12,572 nucleotides of DNA from Oscillospiraceae bacterium (lineage in GTDB: Bacteria > Bacillota > Clostridia > Oscillospirales > Ruminococcaceae), in contig CAAFHY010000010.1 in assembly GCA_900762805.1 (NCBI GenBank), positions 1-12,572 of the forward strand, written 5' to 3'. Numbering within the stretch: position 1 is the stretch's first letter; every line of letters starts with the position of its first letter. Below are positions 7,191-12,572 of the stretch, in pieces. The translations under genes and the position numbers were made by a program. The notes beneath the pieces are model-generated. The model ran no database searches. It worked only from the letters and a program-made list of their open reading frames with translations, and was not told the origin of the DNA.

Positions 7191-8642
7191 ATGGTTCAAA
7201 TCGCGATCATCGGCGGCGGCGTGGTCGGCTGCGCTGCCGCAAGGAGCCTTACCCGCTATCAGGTCGGGGTCACCGTCTTTGAAAAGGCGTCCGACGTTGC
7301 CTGCGGCACCAGTAAGGCCAACACCGGCATCGTCCATTCGGGGCATGACGCCGAGCCGGGCTCGCTCAAGGCTCTCTACAACCGGCTGGGCAATCAGATG
7401 TATCCGCAGCTCTGCGAAGAGCTGTCCGTCCCCTACAAAAACAACGGCACGCTTGTGCTGGCCTTTTCCGACGAGGATATGGCGCAGGTCGCCGGCCTTG
7501 TCGGGCGCGCGGCTGTCAACGGTATCCCCGGCGTGCGCGCCATCGGGCGCGAGGAGCTGCTGGCCATGGAGCCCAACGTCAACCCGGAGGCTGTCGGGGC
7601 GCTCTTTGCGCCGACCGGCGGCATTGTCAGCCCCTATGAGCTGACCATTGCGCTGGCCGAGAACGCCGTGCATAATGGAGCGCGTTTCGAGCTGAACTGC
7701 CCCGTTACCGGCCTTTGCCGGGCGGACGGCGGCTTTGCGCTGACGGCCGGCGGGCGGGAATACCGCTTTGACGCCGTTATCAACTGCGCCGGCCTGTATG
7801 CCGACGAGATCAACAATATGCTGTGCGAGAAAAAGTATCATATCACCCCGCGCCGGGGCGAATATGTCATTCTGGACCGCCGCAACGAGGGAGCCGTCAA
7901 GGCCGCCATTTTCCAGCTGCCCCGCAAGCTGGCTACCGGCCACACCAAGGGCATCGTCATCGCCCCCACGGTGGAGGGCACCATCATGCTCGGACCGACG
8001 GCTGACGACGTCGGTGACAAGGAGGCCACCGAAAATACCGCTGCCGGCTTCCGGCAGGTGCTGGAGGGGGCCGCCCTCAGCTGGCCCGACTACCCGCGCG
8101 GCGATATCATCAGCGGCTTTGCCGGCCTGCGCGCCCACAGCGACGCCGGCGATTTCGTCGTCGGCGAATCCGAGGTTCGGAACTTTTACAACTGCCTCGG
8201 CATCGAGTCGCCCGGCCTCACCAGCGCGCCGGCCATCGGCGAGCATATCGCCGGCCTGCTGGCCGAGCGCTTCTCACTGGAAAGAAACGGGAGCTTTGAC
8301 CCGCGCCGCCCGCTGGCCAAGCCCTTCCGCGATATGAGCGACGAAGAGCGCGCCGCCGCCATCGCCGCCGACCCCGATTACGGCCGCATCGTCTGCCGCT
8401 GTGAAACGGTGACCGAGGCCGAGATCCGCCGCGCCATCCACGCGCCGGTCGGCGCACGCACGCTCGACGCCGTCAAGCGGCGCACCCGCGCCGGCATGGG
8501 GCGCTGCCAATCGGGCTTCTGCTCGACCCGCGTCATCGAGATCCTCAGTGAGGAGCTGGGTATTTCGCCTCTCGCCGTCACCAAGGACGGCGCCGGCAGC
8601 GAGCTGATGTTCAGCAGCATCTTTGAGGAGGAAAGCAAGTGA
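7191..8642 (+). CDS. GlpA-like FAD-dependent dehydrogenase with BFD-like [2Fe-2S] domain
   Basis: A 483-residue two-domain oxidoreductase. Residues 1-~375 are a DAO-type FAD domain: GGGVVG (8-13) binds the dinucleotide, E31 ends the second strand, and NTGIVHSG...PGSLKA (44-60) resembles GlpA and L-2-hydroxyglutarate oxidase. The C-terminal part has C402-x-C404 and C439-x4-C444, the pattern of a BFD-like [2Fe-2S] domain as in anaerobic glycerol-3-phosphate dehydrogenase GlpA. The likely reaction is oxidation of glycerol-3-phosphate to dihydroxyacetone phosphate, passing electrons to the next two gene products; a 2-hydroxyacid substrate cannot be excluded. The ATG at 7191 follows AAAGGA by 10 bases; an in-frame ATG at 7164 has no ribosome site, and longer frames would start upstream of the promoter. 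The stop overlaps the next GTG. No glpK or glpF is in view. Confidence 0.85.
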   Translation: MVQIAIIGGGVVGCAAARSLTRYQVGVTVFEKASDVACGTSKANTGIVHSGHDAEPGSLKALYNRLGNQMYPQLCEELSVPYKNNGTLVLAFSDEDMAQVAGLVGRAAVNGIPGVRAIGREELLAMEPNVNPEAVGALFAPTGGIVSPYELTIALAENAVHNGARFELNCPVTGLCRADGGFALTAGGREYRFDAVINCAGLYADEINNMLCEKKYHITPRRGEYVILDRRNEGAVKAAIFQLPRKLATGHTKGIVIAPTVEGTIMLGPTADDVGDKEATENTAAGFRQVLEGAALSWPDYPRGDIISGFAGLRAHSDAGDFVVGESEVRNFYNCLGIESPGLTSAPAIGEHIAGLLAERFSLERNGSFDPRRPLAKPFRDMSDEERAAAIAADPDYGRIVCRCETVTEAEIRRAIHAPVGARTLDAVKRRTRAGMGRCQSGFCSTRVIEILSEELGISPLAVTKDGAGSELMFSSIFEEESK

Positions 8643-9889
8643 ACCGAACGGTTGATCTTCTTATCATCGGCGGCGGCAGCGCCGGCCTCGCGGCAGCCAT
8701 AGGAGCCTATGAAAGCGGCGTCCGCGACATCCTCATCCTCGAACGCGAGGAGCAATTGGGCGGCATCCTGCGCCAGTGCATCCACAACGGCTTCGGCCTG
8801 CACACCTTCAAGGAGGAGCTGACCGGCCCTGAATACGCCGCACGCTATGTTGAAAGGGTGCGCGCGCTGGGCATCGAGGCACTGACCGGCACCATGGTAC
8901 TGTCGCTGAGCGCCGATAAAGTGGCCACCGCCATCAATCAGGAGGGTCTGCTGACCGTCCGCGCCAAGGCCGTCGTGCTGGCGATGGGGTGCCGCGAGCG
9001 TCCGCGCGGCGCTCTGGTCACGCCCGGCACCCGCCCCGCCGGCATCTACACGGCCGGCACCGCTCAGAAAATGGTCAACATCATGGGCTATCTGCCCGGC
9101 CGGCGCGTCGTTATCCTCGGAAGCGGCGATATCGGTCTCATCATGGCCCGCCGCTTTACGCTGGAGGGCGCCAAGGTTGAGGCCGTCGTTGAGCTGATGC
9201 CCTATTCCAGCGGCCTGCAGCGCAATATCTCGCAGTGTCTTGACGATTTCGGTATCCCGCTGCTGCTCAGCCATACCGTGACCGATATCAGGGGGCGCGG
9301 GCGCGTTGAGAGCGTTGTGATCGCCGAGGTCGATGCCCGCCGGCGGCCTGTTCCCGGCACCGAGCGCGAGATCGCCTGCGACACGCTGCTGCTTTCCTGC
9401 GGGCTGCTGCCGGAGACCGAGCTGGCCCGCGCCGCCGGCGTCTCCATCGACCCGGCTACCCGCGGCGCGCGCGTCGATGAAAACCTGATGACTGAGATTG
9501 ACGGCATTTTCAGCTGCGGCAATGTGCTGCACGTCCACGATCTTGTCGATAATGTCAGTGAGGAGTCCTACCGCGCCGGCCTCTCCGCCGCCGCGTACAT
9601 CGGGGGCCGTGCCGGAACGGCGGCCGGCTGCCCCGTGCAGGGGGCCGACGGAGCCAACGGCGTCGTGCCGCAGCGGCTGACCGACCCGGCTGCCGCGCAG
9701 ACCTTTATGTTCCGGCCCGGCGCCGTGCTGCGCGGCGCCTCCATCGTGCTGGAGGCCGACGGCCGCCGCCTGCTCAGCCGCAGGCGGCCGGTGCTGGCCC
9801 CCGGTGAGATGGCTGAGCTGAAGGTCCCGGCCGGCACCATCCCGGCCGACGCCGGGCTTGTCACCATCCGATTGGAGAAAGCGCAATGA
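8639..9889 (+). CDS. FAD/NAD(P)-dependent oxidoreductase, partner of the GlpA-like protein
   Basis: A 416-residue pyridine-nucleotide-disulphide-type flavoprotein. GGGSAGL (11-17) opens the FAD domain, GSGDIG (161-166) the inserted NAD(P) domain, and IDGIFSCGNVLHVHD is the terminal FAD motif. It lacks the redox CxxxxC pair of thioredoxin or lipoamide reductases; instead it has QCIHNGFGL with C47 and H49, a block recalled from this group of operon-linked flavoproteins. It probably transfers electrons between the iron-sulphur/FAD subunit and NAD(P) or another carrier, playing the part GlpB plays in GlpABC though not orthologous in an obvious way. The GTG start overlaps the upstream TGA and has AGGAGG 7 bases before it; the last bases overlap the ATG of the DUF1667 gene. 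Both overlaps suggest a fixed-ratio complex. Confidence 0.88.
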   Translation: MNRTVDLLIIGGGSAGLAAAIGAYESGVRDILILEREEQLGGILRQCIHNGFGLHTFKEELTGPEYAARYVERVRALGIEALTGTMVLSLSADKVATAINQEGLLTVRAKAVVLAMGCRERPRGALVTPGTRPAGIYTAGTAQKMVNIMGYLPGRRVVILGSGDIGLIMARRFTLEGAKVEAVVELMPYSSGLQRNISQCLDDFGIPLLLSHTVTDIRGRGRVESVVIAEVDARRRPVPGTEREIACDTLLLSCGLLPETELARAAGVSIDPATRGARVDENLMTEIDGIFSCGNVLHVHDLVDNVSEESYRAGLSAAAYIGGRAGTAAGCPVQGADGANGVVPQRLTDPAAAQTFMFRPGAVLRGASIVLEADGRRLLSRRRPVLAPGEMAELKVPAGTIPADAGLVTIRLEKAQ

Positions 9890-10236
9890 AAAGAGAGTTT
9901 GTCTGTATCAACTGCCCGATGGGCTGTCTGCTGACCGTAACGGGCGAGCCGGGCAGCCTCAGGATCGAGGGCTATACCTGTCCGCGCGGGCTGAGCTATG
10001 CCGAAAGCGAGGTGACCGACCCCCGCCGCACGGTGACGGCGCTGGTTCAGGTCGAGGGGCGCCGGCAGCCGCTGTCGGTCAAGACGCTGACCCCCGTGCC
10101 CAAGGCGATGGTGGCGCAGTGCGCCGCCGCGCTCAAGCGTGTGACCGTCCGGGCGCCGATCGCCATCGGTGATATCGTGGTTGCCGACCTGTGCGGCACC
10201 GGCTGCGCCGTGGCGGCCACCGAAGAAATTGCATGA
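9886..10236 (+). CDS. DUF1667 family small cysteine-rich protein
   Basis: A 116-residue protein of full family length. The N-terminus has C7-x2-C10-P-M-G-C14 and C32 (TCPRG), a likely Fe-S or metal site resembling the CxxCPxGC of molybdopterin oxidoreductases. The middle is beta-rich, and the tail ends in a GTG-x-A-V-A-A-T block typical of the family. Extra cysteines occur at 79, 103 and 107. There is no signal peptide or membrane segment, so it is cytoplasmic. It starts in ATGA overlap with the upstream flavoprotein, with GGAG 8 bases ahead, and is the last gene of the operon. In clostridia and Thermotoga this family sits beside the same two flavoproteins, often near glycerol genes, so it is probably an electron-transfer or assembly subunit. 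Its biochemical role is not established. Confidence 0.87.
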   Translation: MKREFVCINCPMGCLLTVTGEPGSLRIEGYTCPRGLSYAESEVTDPRRTVTALVQVEGRRQPLSVKTLTPVPKAMVAQCAAALKRVTVRAPIAIGDIVVADLCGTGCAVAATEEIA

Positions 10237-10251
10237 GCTTTCCCGCTGTAA

Positions 10252-10290
10252 AAGGCCGGGCCGCAGCAAGGGCTGCGGCCCGGCCTTGTG
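10252..10290. terminator. Bidirectional terminator between the DUF1667 operon and the phosphoesterase
   Basis: A perfect 16-bp GC-rich stem (10252-10267 with 10272-10287) has a 4-base loop, beginning 16 bases after the DUF1667 stop. The plus-strand tail is only TTGTGTG, while the minus-strand tail is TTTT, so it may serve the convergent phosphoesterase gene better. The 160 bases between it and that gene's stop show no further gene. Confidence 0.82.
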
Positions 10291-10451
10291 TGCTTGATCG
10301 GTTCCAACAGAGAGATGACGCGCCGGCTCTGGCGCTCAGCGGGGATAGCTTCGGCACGCTGCCGGAATATCGACTTCGGCGTGCGGCCGCGCTTTGGCCG
10401 CGGCAGGAAGCTGCGCCGGCCCCGGCGGGGAAACCAGCCCCGTCGTCCGTG

Positions 10452-10994
10452 CTACAGCGTCCGTTCCATGAACACCTGACCGTCAAGGTCTTTCCAGATA
10501 AGGCGGCCGTCCTCCATCGTCATATAGCTGTGGGGGCTGCCGTTCTTGGGGCTCGATACCGAGCCGGGGTTGGCGTACAGGAAATCTCCGTGGTCGGCAA
10601 AGGCCGGGATGTGCGTGTGCCCGCACAGCAGAAGGTCTCCCTTCTGAAGCGGCGGCGGGCTGTCCTCGCTGTAGTGGTGGCCGTGGGTGGCAAAGAGAAT
10701 GCGGCCGCCGAGCGGCAGCACGGTATATTCGGCCATGATGGGGAAATTCACCACCATCTGATCGACCTCGGCGTCGCAGTTGCCGCGCACGCAGAGCAGC
10801 ACCGGAGCCATGGGGCGCAGCAGCTCAGCAACGCGCTTTGGGGCGTAGCCGGCCGGCAGATCGTTGCGCGGGCCATGATAGAGCAGATCGCCGAGGAACA
10901 GCAGCCGGTCGGCCCCCTCGGCGGCATAGCGCGCCAGCATCCTTTCACAAAATTCAGCCGACCCGTGCAGGTCGGAGGCGATCATCCACTTCAT
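10452..10994 (-). CDS. yfcE: YfcE-type metallophosphoesterase
   Basis: A 180-residue calcineurin-like phosphodiesterase, close to the usual ~183 residues of YfcE. All five metal and catalytic blocks are visible: SDLHGS (D8, H10), FLGD (D36), GNCDAE (N72), THGHHY (H104, H106), and GHTHIP (H126, H128). The family binds two divalent metals (often Mn) and hydrolyses model phosphodiesters; the physiological substrate is unknown. The sequence is cytosolic, with no signal or membrane segment. ATG at 10994 has AGGAGG 5 bases upstream and its own promoter. It is convergent to the DUF1667 operon and shares the hairpin between them. No operon partner helps to specify its job. Confidence 0.92.
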   Translation of the reverse strand: MKWMIASDLHGSAEFCERMLARYAAEGADRLLFLGDLLYHGPRNDLPAGYAPKRVAELLRPMAPVLLCVRGNCDAEVDQMVVNFPIMAEYTVLPLGGRILFATHGHHYSEDSPPPLQKGDLLLCGHTHIPAFADHGDFLYANPGSVSSPKNGSPHSYMTMEDGRLIWKDLDGQVFMERTL

Positions 10995-11020
10995 AGCGGC
11001 CTCCTGAACAGTATGCCGCT

Positions 11021-11049
11021 ATTATAGCAGAAGCGGCCGGCTTTCACAA
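11021..11049 (-). promoter_or_regulatory. Promoter of the YfcE-type gene
   Basis: Minus strand TTGTGA (11044-11049, 4 of 6), 17 bases, TATAAT (11021-11026, perfect) with extended TG at 11028-11029. The predicted leader is ~20 bases and contains the AGGAGG site. Confidence 0.78.
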
Positions 11050-11373
11050 CTGCCCGGCGAAAAAACGGTAGAAGCGGGGGCGGGGCGCGCTTTCCTGCCC
11101 TGTGCGCCGGTCGTGCCGAAAGACCCGCCGCCCCTGTTCCCGCGGTTAATACAAAAGCAGCCGCGCCCCGTCTGCCGTCGCCCTCGCCGCCGTTCGCAAA
11201 GGAAGAGGGTGACAGCACGGAGGGGAAAATGACAAACCGCCCGCCGGAGCGGGAGCAGGCGGCACGGGGCGTCCGCGCCTTGATAGCGGGAGCTTTCGCG
11301 GGAGCTCAGGCCGCCGATCCGTCCGTTCCTTCCGCCGCCCGGAAGAAACCTTCGGCTTTGCCGCCGCCCGCAC

Positions 11374-11401
11374 TTGACAAGGCGCGAAAACGTGGTATAC
11401 T
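11374..11401 (+). promoter_or_regulatory. perR-rbr promoter
   Basis: TTGACA (11374-11379, perfect), 16 bases, TATACT (11396-11401) with TG two and three bases upstream (extended -10). The transcript should start near 11408, directly before the operator. Confidence 0.88.
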
Positions 11402-11411
11402 GTTATCAGAT

Positions 11412-11428
11412 TTAAGAATTATTCCTAA
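11412..11428 (+). promoter_or_regulatory. PerR/Fur-type operator
   Basis: TTAAGAATTATTCCTAA is an 8-1-8 inverted repeat centred on 11420, with 7 of 8 pairs matching. It fits the 7-1-7 AT-rich plan of PerR and Fur boxes. It starts about four bases past the predicted transcript start, where bound repressor would block initiation or escape. Autoregulation of perR together with rubrerythrin is the likely outcome. Confidence 0.75.
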
Positions 11429-11452
11429 TTTTTAATTTGTGAGAGGACTGTC

Positions 11453-11839
11453 ATGACGCAGCATCAAAAGCTGATCCTTTCTGTCGTGCAGCGCAGCGGC
11501 AGCCATCCGACCGCCCGTGAGGTGCTGGCCATGGCGCAGCGCGAAGCGCCGTCGGTCTCCTGCTCCACCGTCTACCGCACGCTGGTGCTGCTGGCCGGGC
11601 AGAGGAAGCTGCGCCGCATCGAGGTGCCCAACGCGCCCGACCATTTTGACGGTACCCTGACCGAGCACGACCATGCGCTTTGCCCCGTCTGCGGCCGCAT
11701 GGTCGATATCGAGCTGAAGGGCACGCGCGGCTTTATAGAAAACCAGATCGGCCCCATCGAGGGCTATGGCCTTGTGGTACGCCGCGTCTGCCGCGCCTGC
11801 GCGGGCGCTCACTCCGTCTGTCAGCCGACCGGCTGCTGA
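11453..11839 (+). CDS. perR: Peroxide-responsive repressor PerR (Fur family)
   Basis: A 128-residue Fur-family metalloregulator. An N-terminal winged helix contains SHPTAREVL and [10 protein letters not shown]; the C-terminal part is the dimer domain. Relative to B. subtilis PerR at a constant offset of 19, all five regulatory metal ligands are present: H18, D66, H72, H74 and D85. The Asp at 85 is the PerR type where Fur has Glu. The structural zinc cysteines C77/C80 and C113/C116 are also kept. PerR with Fe(II) is inactivated by peroxide oxidation of its histidines, releasing target genes. The protein lacks the first helix of the Bacillus protein; an in-frame stop inside the operator rules out a longer start. 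The C-terminus has two further cysteines (123, 128). The ATG follows AGAGGA by 5 bases. It is co-transcribed with rubrerythrin 29 bases downstream. Confidence 0.9.
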   Translation: MTQHQKLILSVVQRSGSHPTAREVLAMAQREAPSVSCSTVYRTLVLLAGQRKLRRIEVPNAPDHFDGTLTEHDHALCPVCGRMVDIELKGTRGFIENQIGPIEGYGLVVRRVCRACAGAHSVCQPTGC

Positions 11840-11868
11840 ATATAACTGAAGGAAAAGGAGACTACACT

Positions 11869-12402
11869 GTGGAACTGAAAGGAACCAAGACCGAGAAGAA
11901 TCTGATGACTGCGTTTGCCGGCGAGAGCCAGGCCCGCAACAAGTACACCTATTTTGCCTCCGTCGCCAAGAAAGAGGGCTATGAGCAGATCGCCGAGATC
12001 TTCCTCAAGACGGCCGAAAACGAAAAAGAGCATGCCAAGCTGTGGTTCAAGGAGCTGGGCGAGCTGGGCGACACAGCCGCCAACCTGGCCGCGGCCGCTG
12101 CCGGCGAGAACTATGAGTGGACCGATATGTATGCCACCTTCGCCAAGGAGGCCGAGGAGGAGGGCTTCACGGCGCTGGCCGCCCGTTTCCGCGGCGTTGC
12201 CGCCATTGAAAAAACGCATGAGGAGCGCTACCGTGCCCTGCTCAGCAATGTTGAGATGCAGAAGGTCTTTGAAAAGTCAGAGATGACCATGTGGGAATGC
12301 CGCAACTGCGGCCATCTGGTCATGGGCAAAAAGGCCCCGGAGGTCTGCCCCGTCTGCCTGCATGCCAAGAGCTACTTTGAAGTCCGCAAGGAAAACTATT
12401 GA
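11869..12402 (+). CDS. rbr: Rubrerythrin
   Basis: A 177-residue NADH-peroxidase-type rubrerythrin that reduces hydrogen peroxide in the cytoplasm of anaerobes using electrons passed through its rubredoxin domain. The four-helix ferritin-like domain (1-~135) carries the di-iron ligands E19 (GESQARN), E52 and H55 (ENEKEH), E94/E97 (EAEEEGF), and E114 and H117 (IEKTHEERY). The C-terminal rubredoxin-like domain binds one iron through C144/C147 and C160/C163. The GTG at 11869 is chosen because AAGGAG lies 8 bases upstream and translation then begins [12 protein letters not shown], the standard family start; longer in-frame extensions overlap perR and have no match to the family. It sits 29 bases after perR without a promoter of its own, so it should be induced by peroxide through the operator ahead of perR. 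Confidence 0.95.
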   Translation: MELKGTKTEKNLMTAFAGESQARNKYTYFASVAKKEGYEQIAEIFLKTAENEKEHAKLWFKELGELGDTAANLAAAAAGENYEWTDMYATFAKEAEEEGFTALAARFRGVAAIEKTHEERYRALLSNVEMQKVFEKSEMTMWECRNCGHLVMGKKAPEVCPVCLHAKSYFEVRKENY

Positions 12403-12437
12403 GCCTTAGCCCCGATGGGGCGATGAGCTGACCCAAA

Positions 12438-12488
12438 CGGCCCCCTGACGGCGCGGGATTCCCGCCGTCAGGGGGCCGCCGGTTTTTT
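12438..12488 (+). terminator. Terminator of the perR-rbr operon
   Basis: A long hairpin: 12438-12451 pairs with 12465-12478 (14 bp), then a 2-base bulge and 4 more pairs (12454-12457 with 12461-12464), loop ATT. Six Ts (12483-12488) follow after four bases. It begins ~35 bases after the rubrerythrin stop. Confidence 0.87.
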
Positions 12489-12572
12489 CGGCTGCCCCTC
12501 ACCAGCGCCGAGCTTGAGCAGGACAACGAGGCGTATCTTCTGACCCAGAAGCAGCGGGCGCTGGAACGGCAG
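12489..12572 (+). pseudogene. Possible start-less fragment of a phage minor capsid protein gene
   Basis: The frame ending at 12572 reads LTSAELEQDNEAYLLTQKQR then ALERQ. From memory of the family, the Y-x-x-T-Q-K-Q-R-x-L-E-R pattern after a T-x-x-E-L stretch resembles the C-terminal part of Phage_min_cap2-type minor capsid proteins. The frame is open back to a stop at 12429, but contains no ATG, GTG or TTG and no ribosome site, and its first third is the rubrerythrin terminator. If coding, it is therefore a 5'-truncated remnant at a junction. The opposite strand also has an open frame here (stop TGA inside the hairpin), so a convergent minus-strand gene ending at the terminator is an alternative. 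The match covers only ~25 residues and is cut by the window edge. Confidence 0.3.

Larger units (their letters stand above)
10995..11452. other. Divergent intergenic region before perR
   Basis: This 458-base gap holds the phosphoesterase promoter at its left end and the perR promoter and operator at its right end. The middle (~11050-11370) is GC-rich without clear structure. A 68-codon plus-strand frame (11229-11435) starts after a GGAGG-like box but runs through the perR promoter and operator, has a random-looking Pro/Ala/Arg content, and is not called as a gene. A 9-bp direct repeat, GCGGGAGCT, occurs at 11286-11294 and 11298-11306. Confidence 0.6.

Noticed and set aside
8378-9886. 502-codon frame antisense to the second flavoprotein gene
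   Set aside because: Shadow of a well-supported gene with two Rossmann motifs.
11286-11306. GCGGGAGCT direct repeat pair as a possible operator or CRISPR-like unit
   Set aside because: Only two short copies in GC-rich sequence, not placed at a promoter; likely chance.
11229-11435. 68-codon plus-strand frame with a GGAGG-like box
   Set aside because: It overlaps the perR promoter and operator, has low-complexity Ala/Pro/Arg content and no recognisable motif; more likely non-coding leader region.
11680-11868. N-terminal extension of rubrerythrin overlapping perR
   Set aside because: The extension is perR read in another frame; the family N-terminus and ribosome site match the GTG at 11869.

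Overview
The window looks like chromosomal DNA of a high-GC, anaerobic, low-complexity-envelope Firmicute, most likely a gut-type clostridium of the Oscillospirales kind. The evidence is the strong AGGAGG-type ribosome sites, GTG and TTG starts, extended -10 promoters, a PerR-rubrerythrin pair, MurQ, and a clostridial-type three-gene oxidoreductase set that ends in a DUF1667 protein. This placement is inferred from gene content and composition, not from a marker gene. No RNA gene, IS element, CRISPR array or origin was seen.

Layout: (1) 35-4048, plus strand: a MarR regulator followed by two ABC half-transporters with complementary degenerate and canonical ATP sites, i.e. a heterodimeric multidrug-type exporter, closed by a perfect hairpin terminator. 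(2) 4261-7066, minus strand, three separately promoted genes: murQ (MurNAc-6-P etherase), a CatA-type chloramphenicol acetyltransferase homologue with a TTG start, and a HAD-IIA (NagD-like) phosphatase. (3) 7191-10236, plus strand: a tightly overlapping operon of a GlpA-like FAD dehydrogenase with a BFD-like iron-sulphur domain, a second FAD/NAD oxidoreductase, and a small CxxC-rich DUF1667 protein. It is divergent from the HAD gene, and the two promoters have overlapping -35 elements. (4) 10452-10994, minus strand: a YfcE-type metallophosphoesterase, sharing a bidirectional hairpin with the operon opposite. (5) 11453-12402, plus strand: perR and rubrerythrin in one transcript, with a PerR-type operator directly downstream of a strong promoter. 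(6) Beyond the rubrerythrin terminator, the last ~80 bases read like a start-less piece of a phage minor capsid protein gene.

Functional picture: drug export and possible acyl-transfer detoxification, peptidoglycan sugar recycling, polyol-phosphate (probably glycerol-3-phosphate) oxidation and dephosphorylation, and peroxide defence. Most families are recognisable. The least understood parts are the DUF1667 oxidoreductase operon with its divergent phosphatase, and the possible prophage edge at the right end. Long open frames antisense to the real genes (up to ~630 codons) are by-products of GC-rich codon use and are not annotated.
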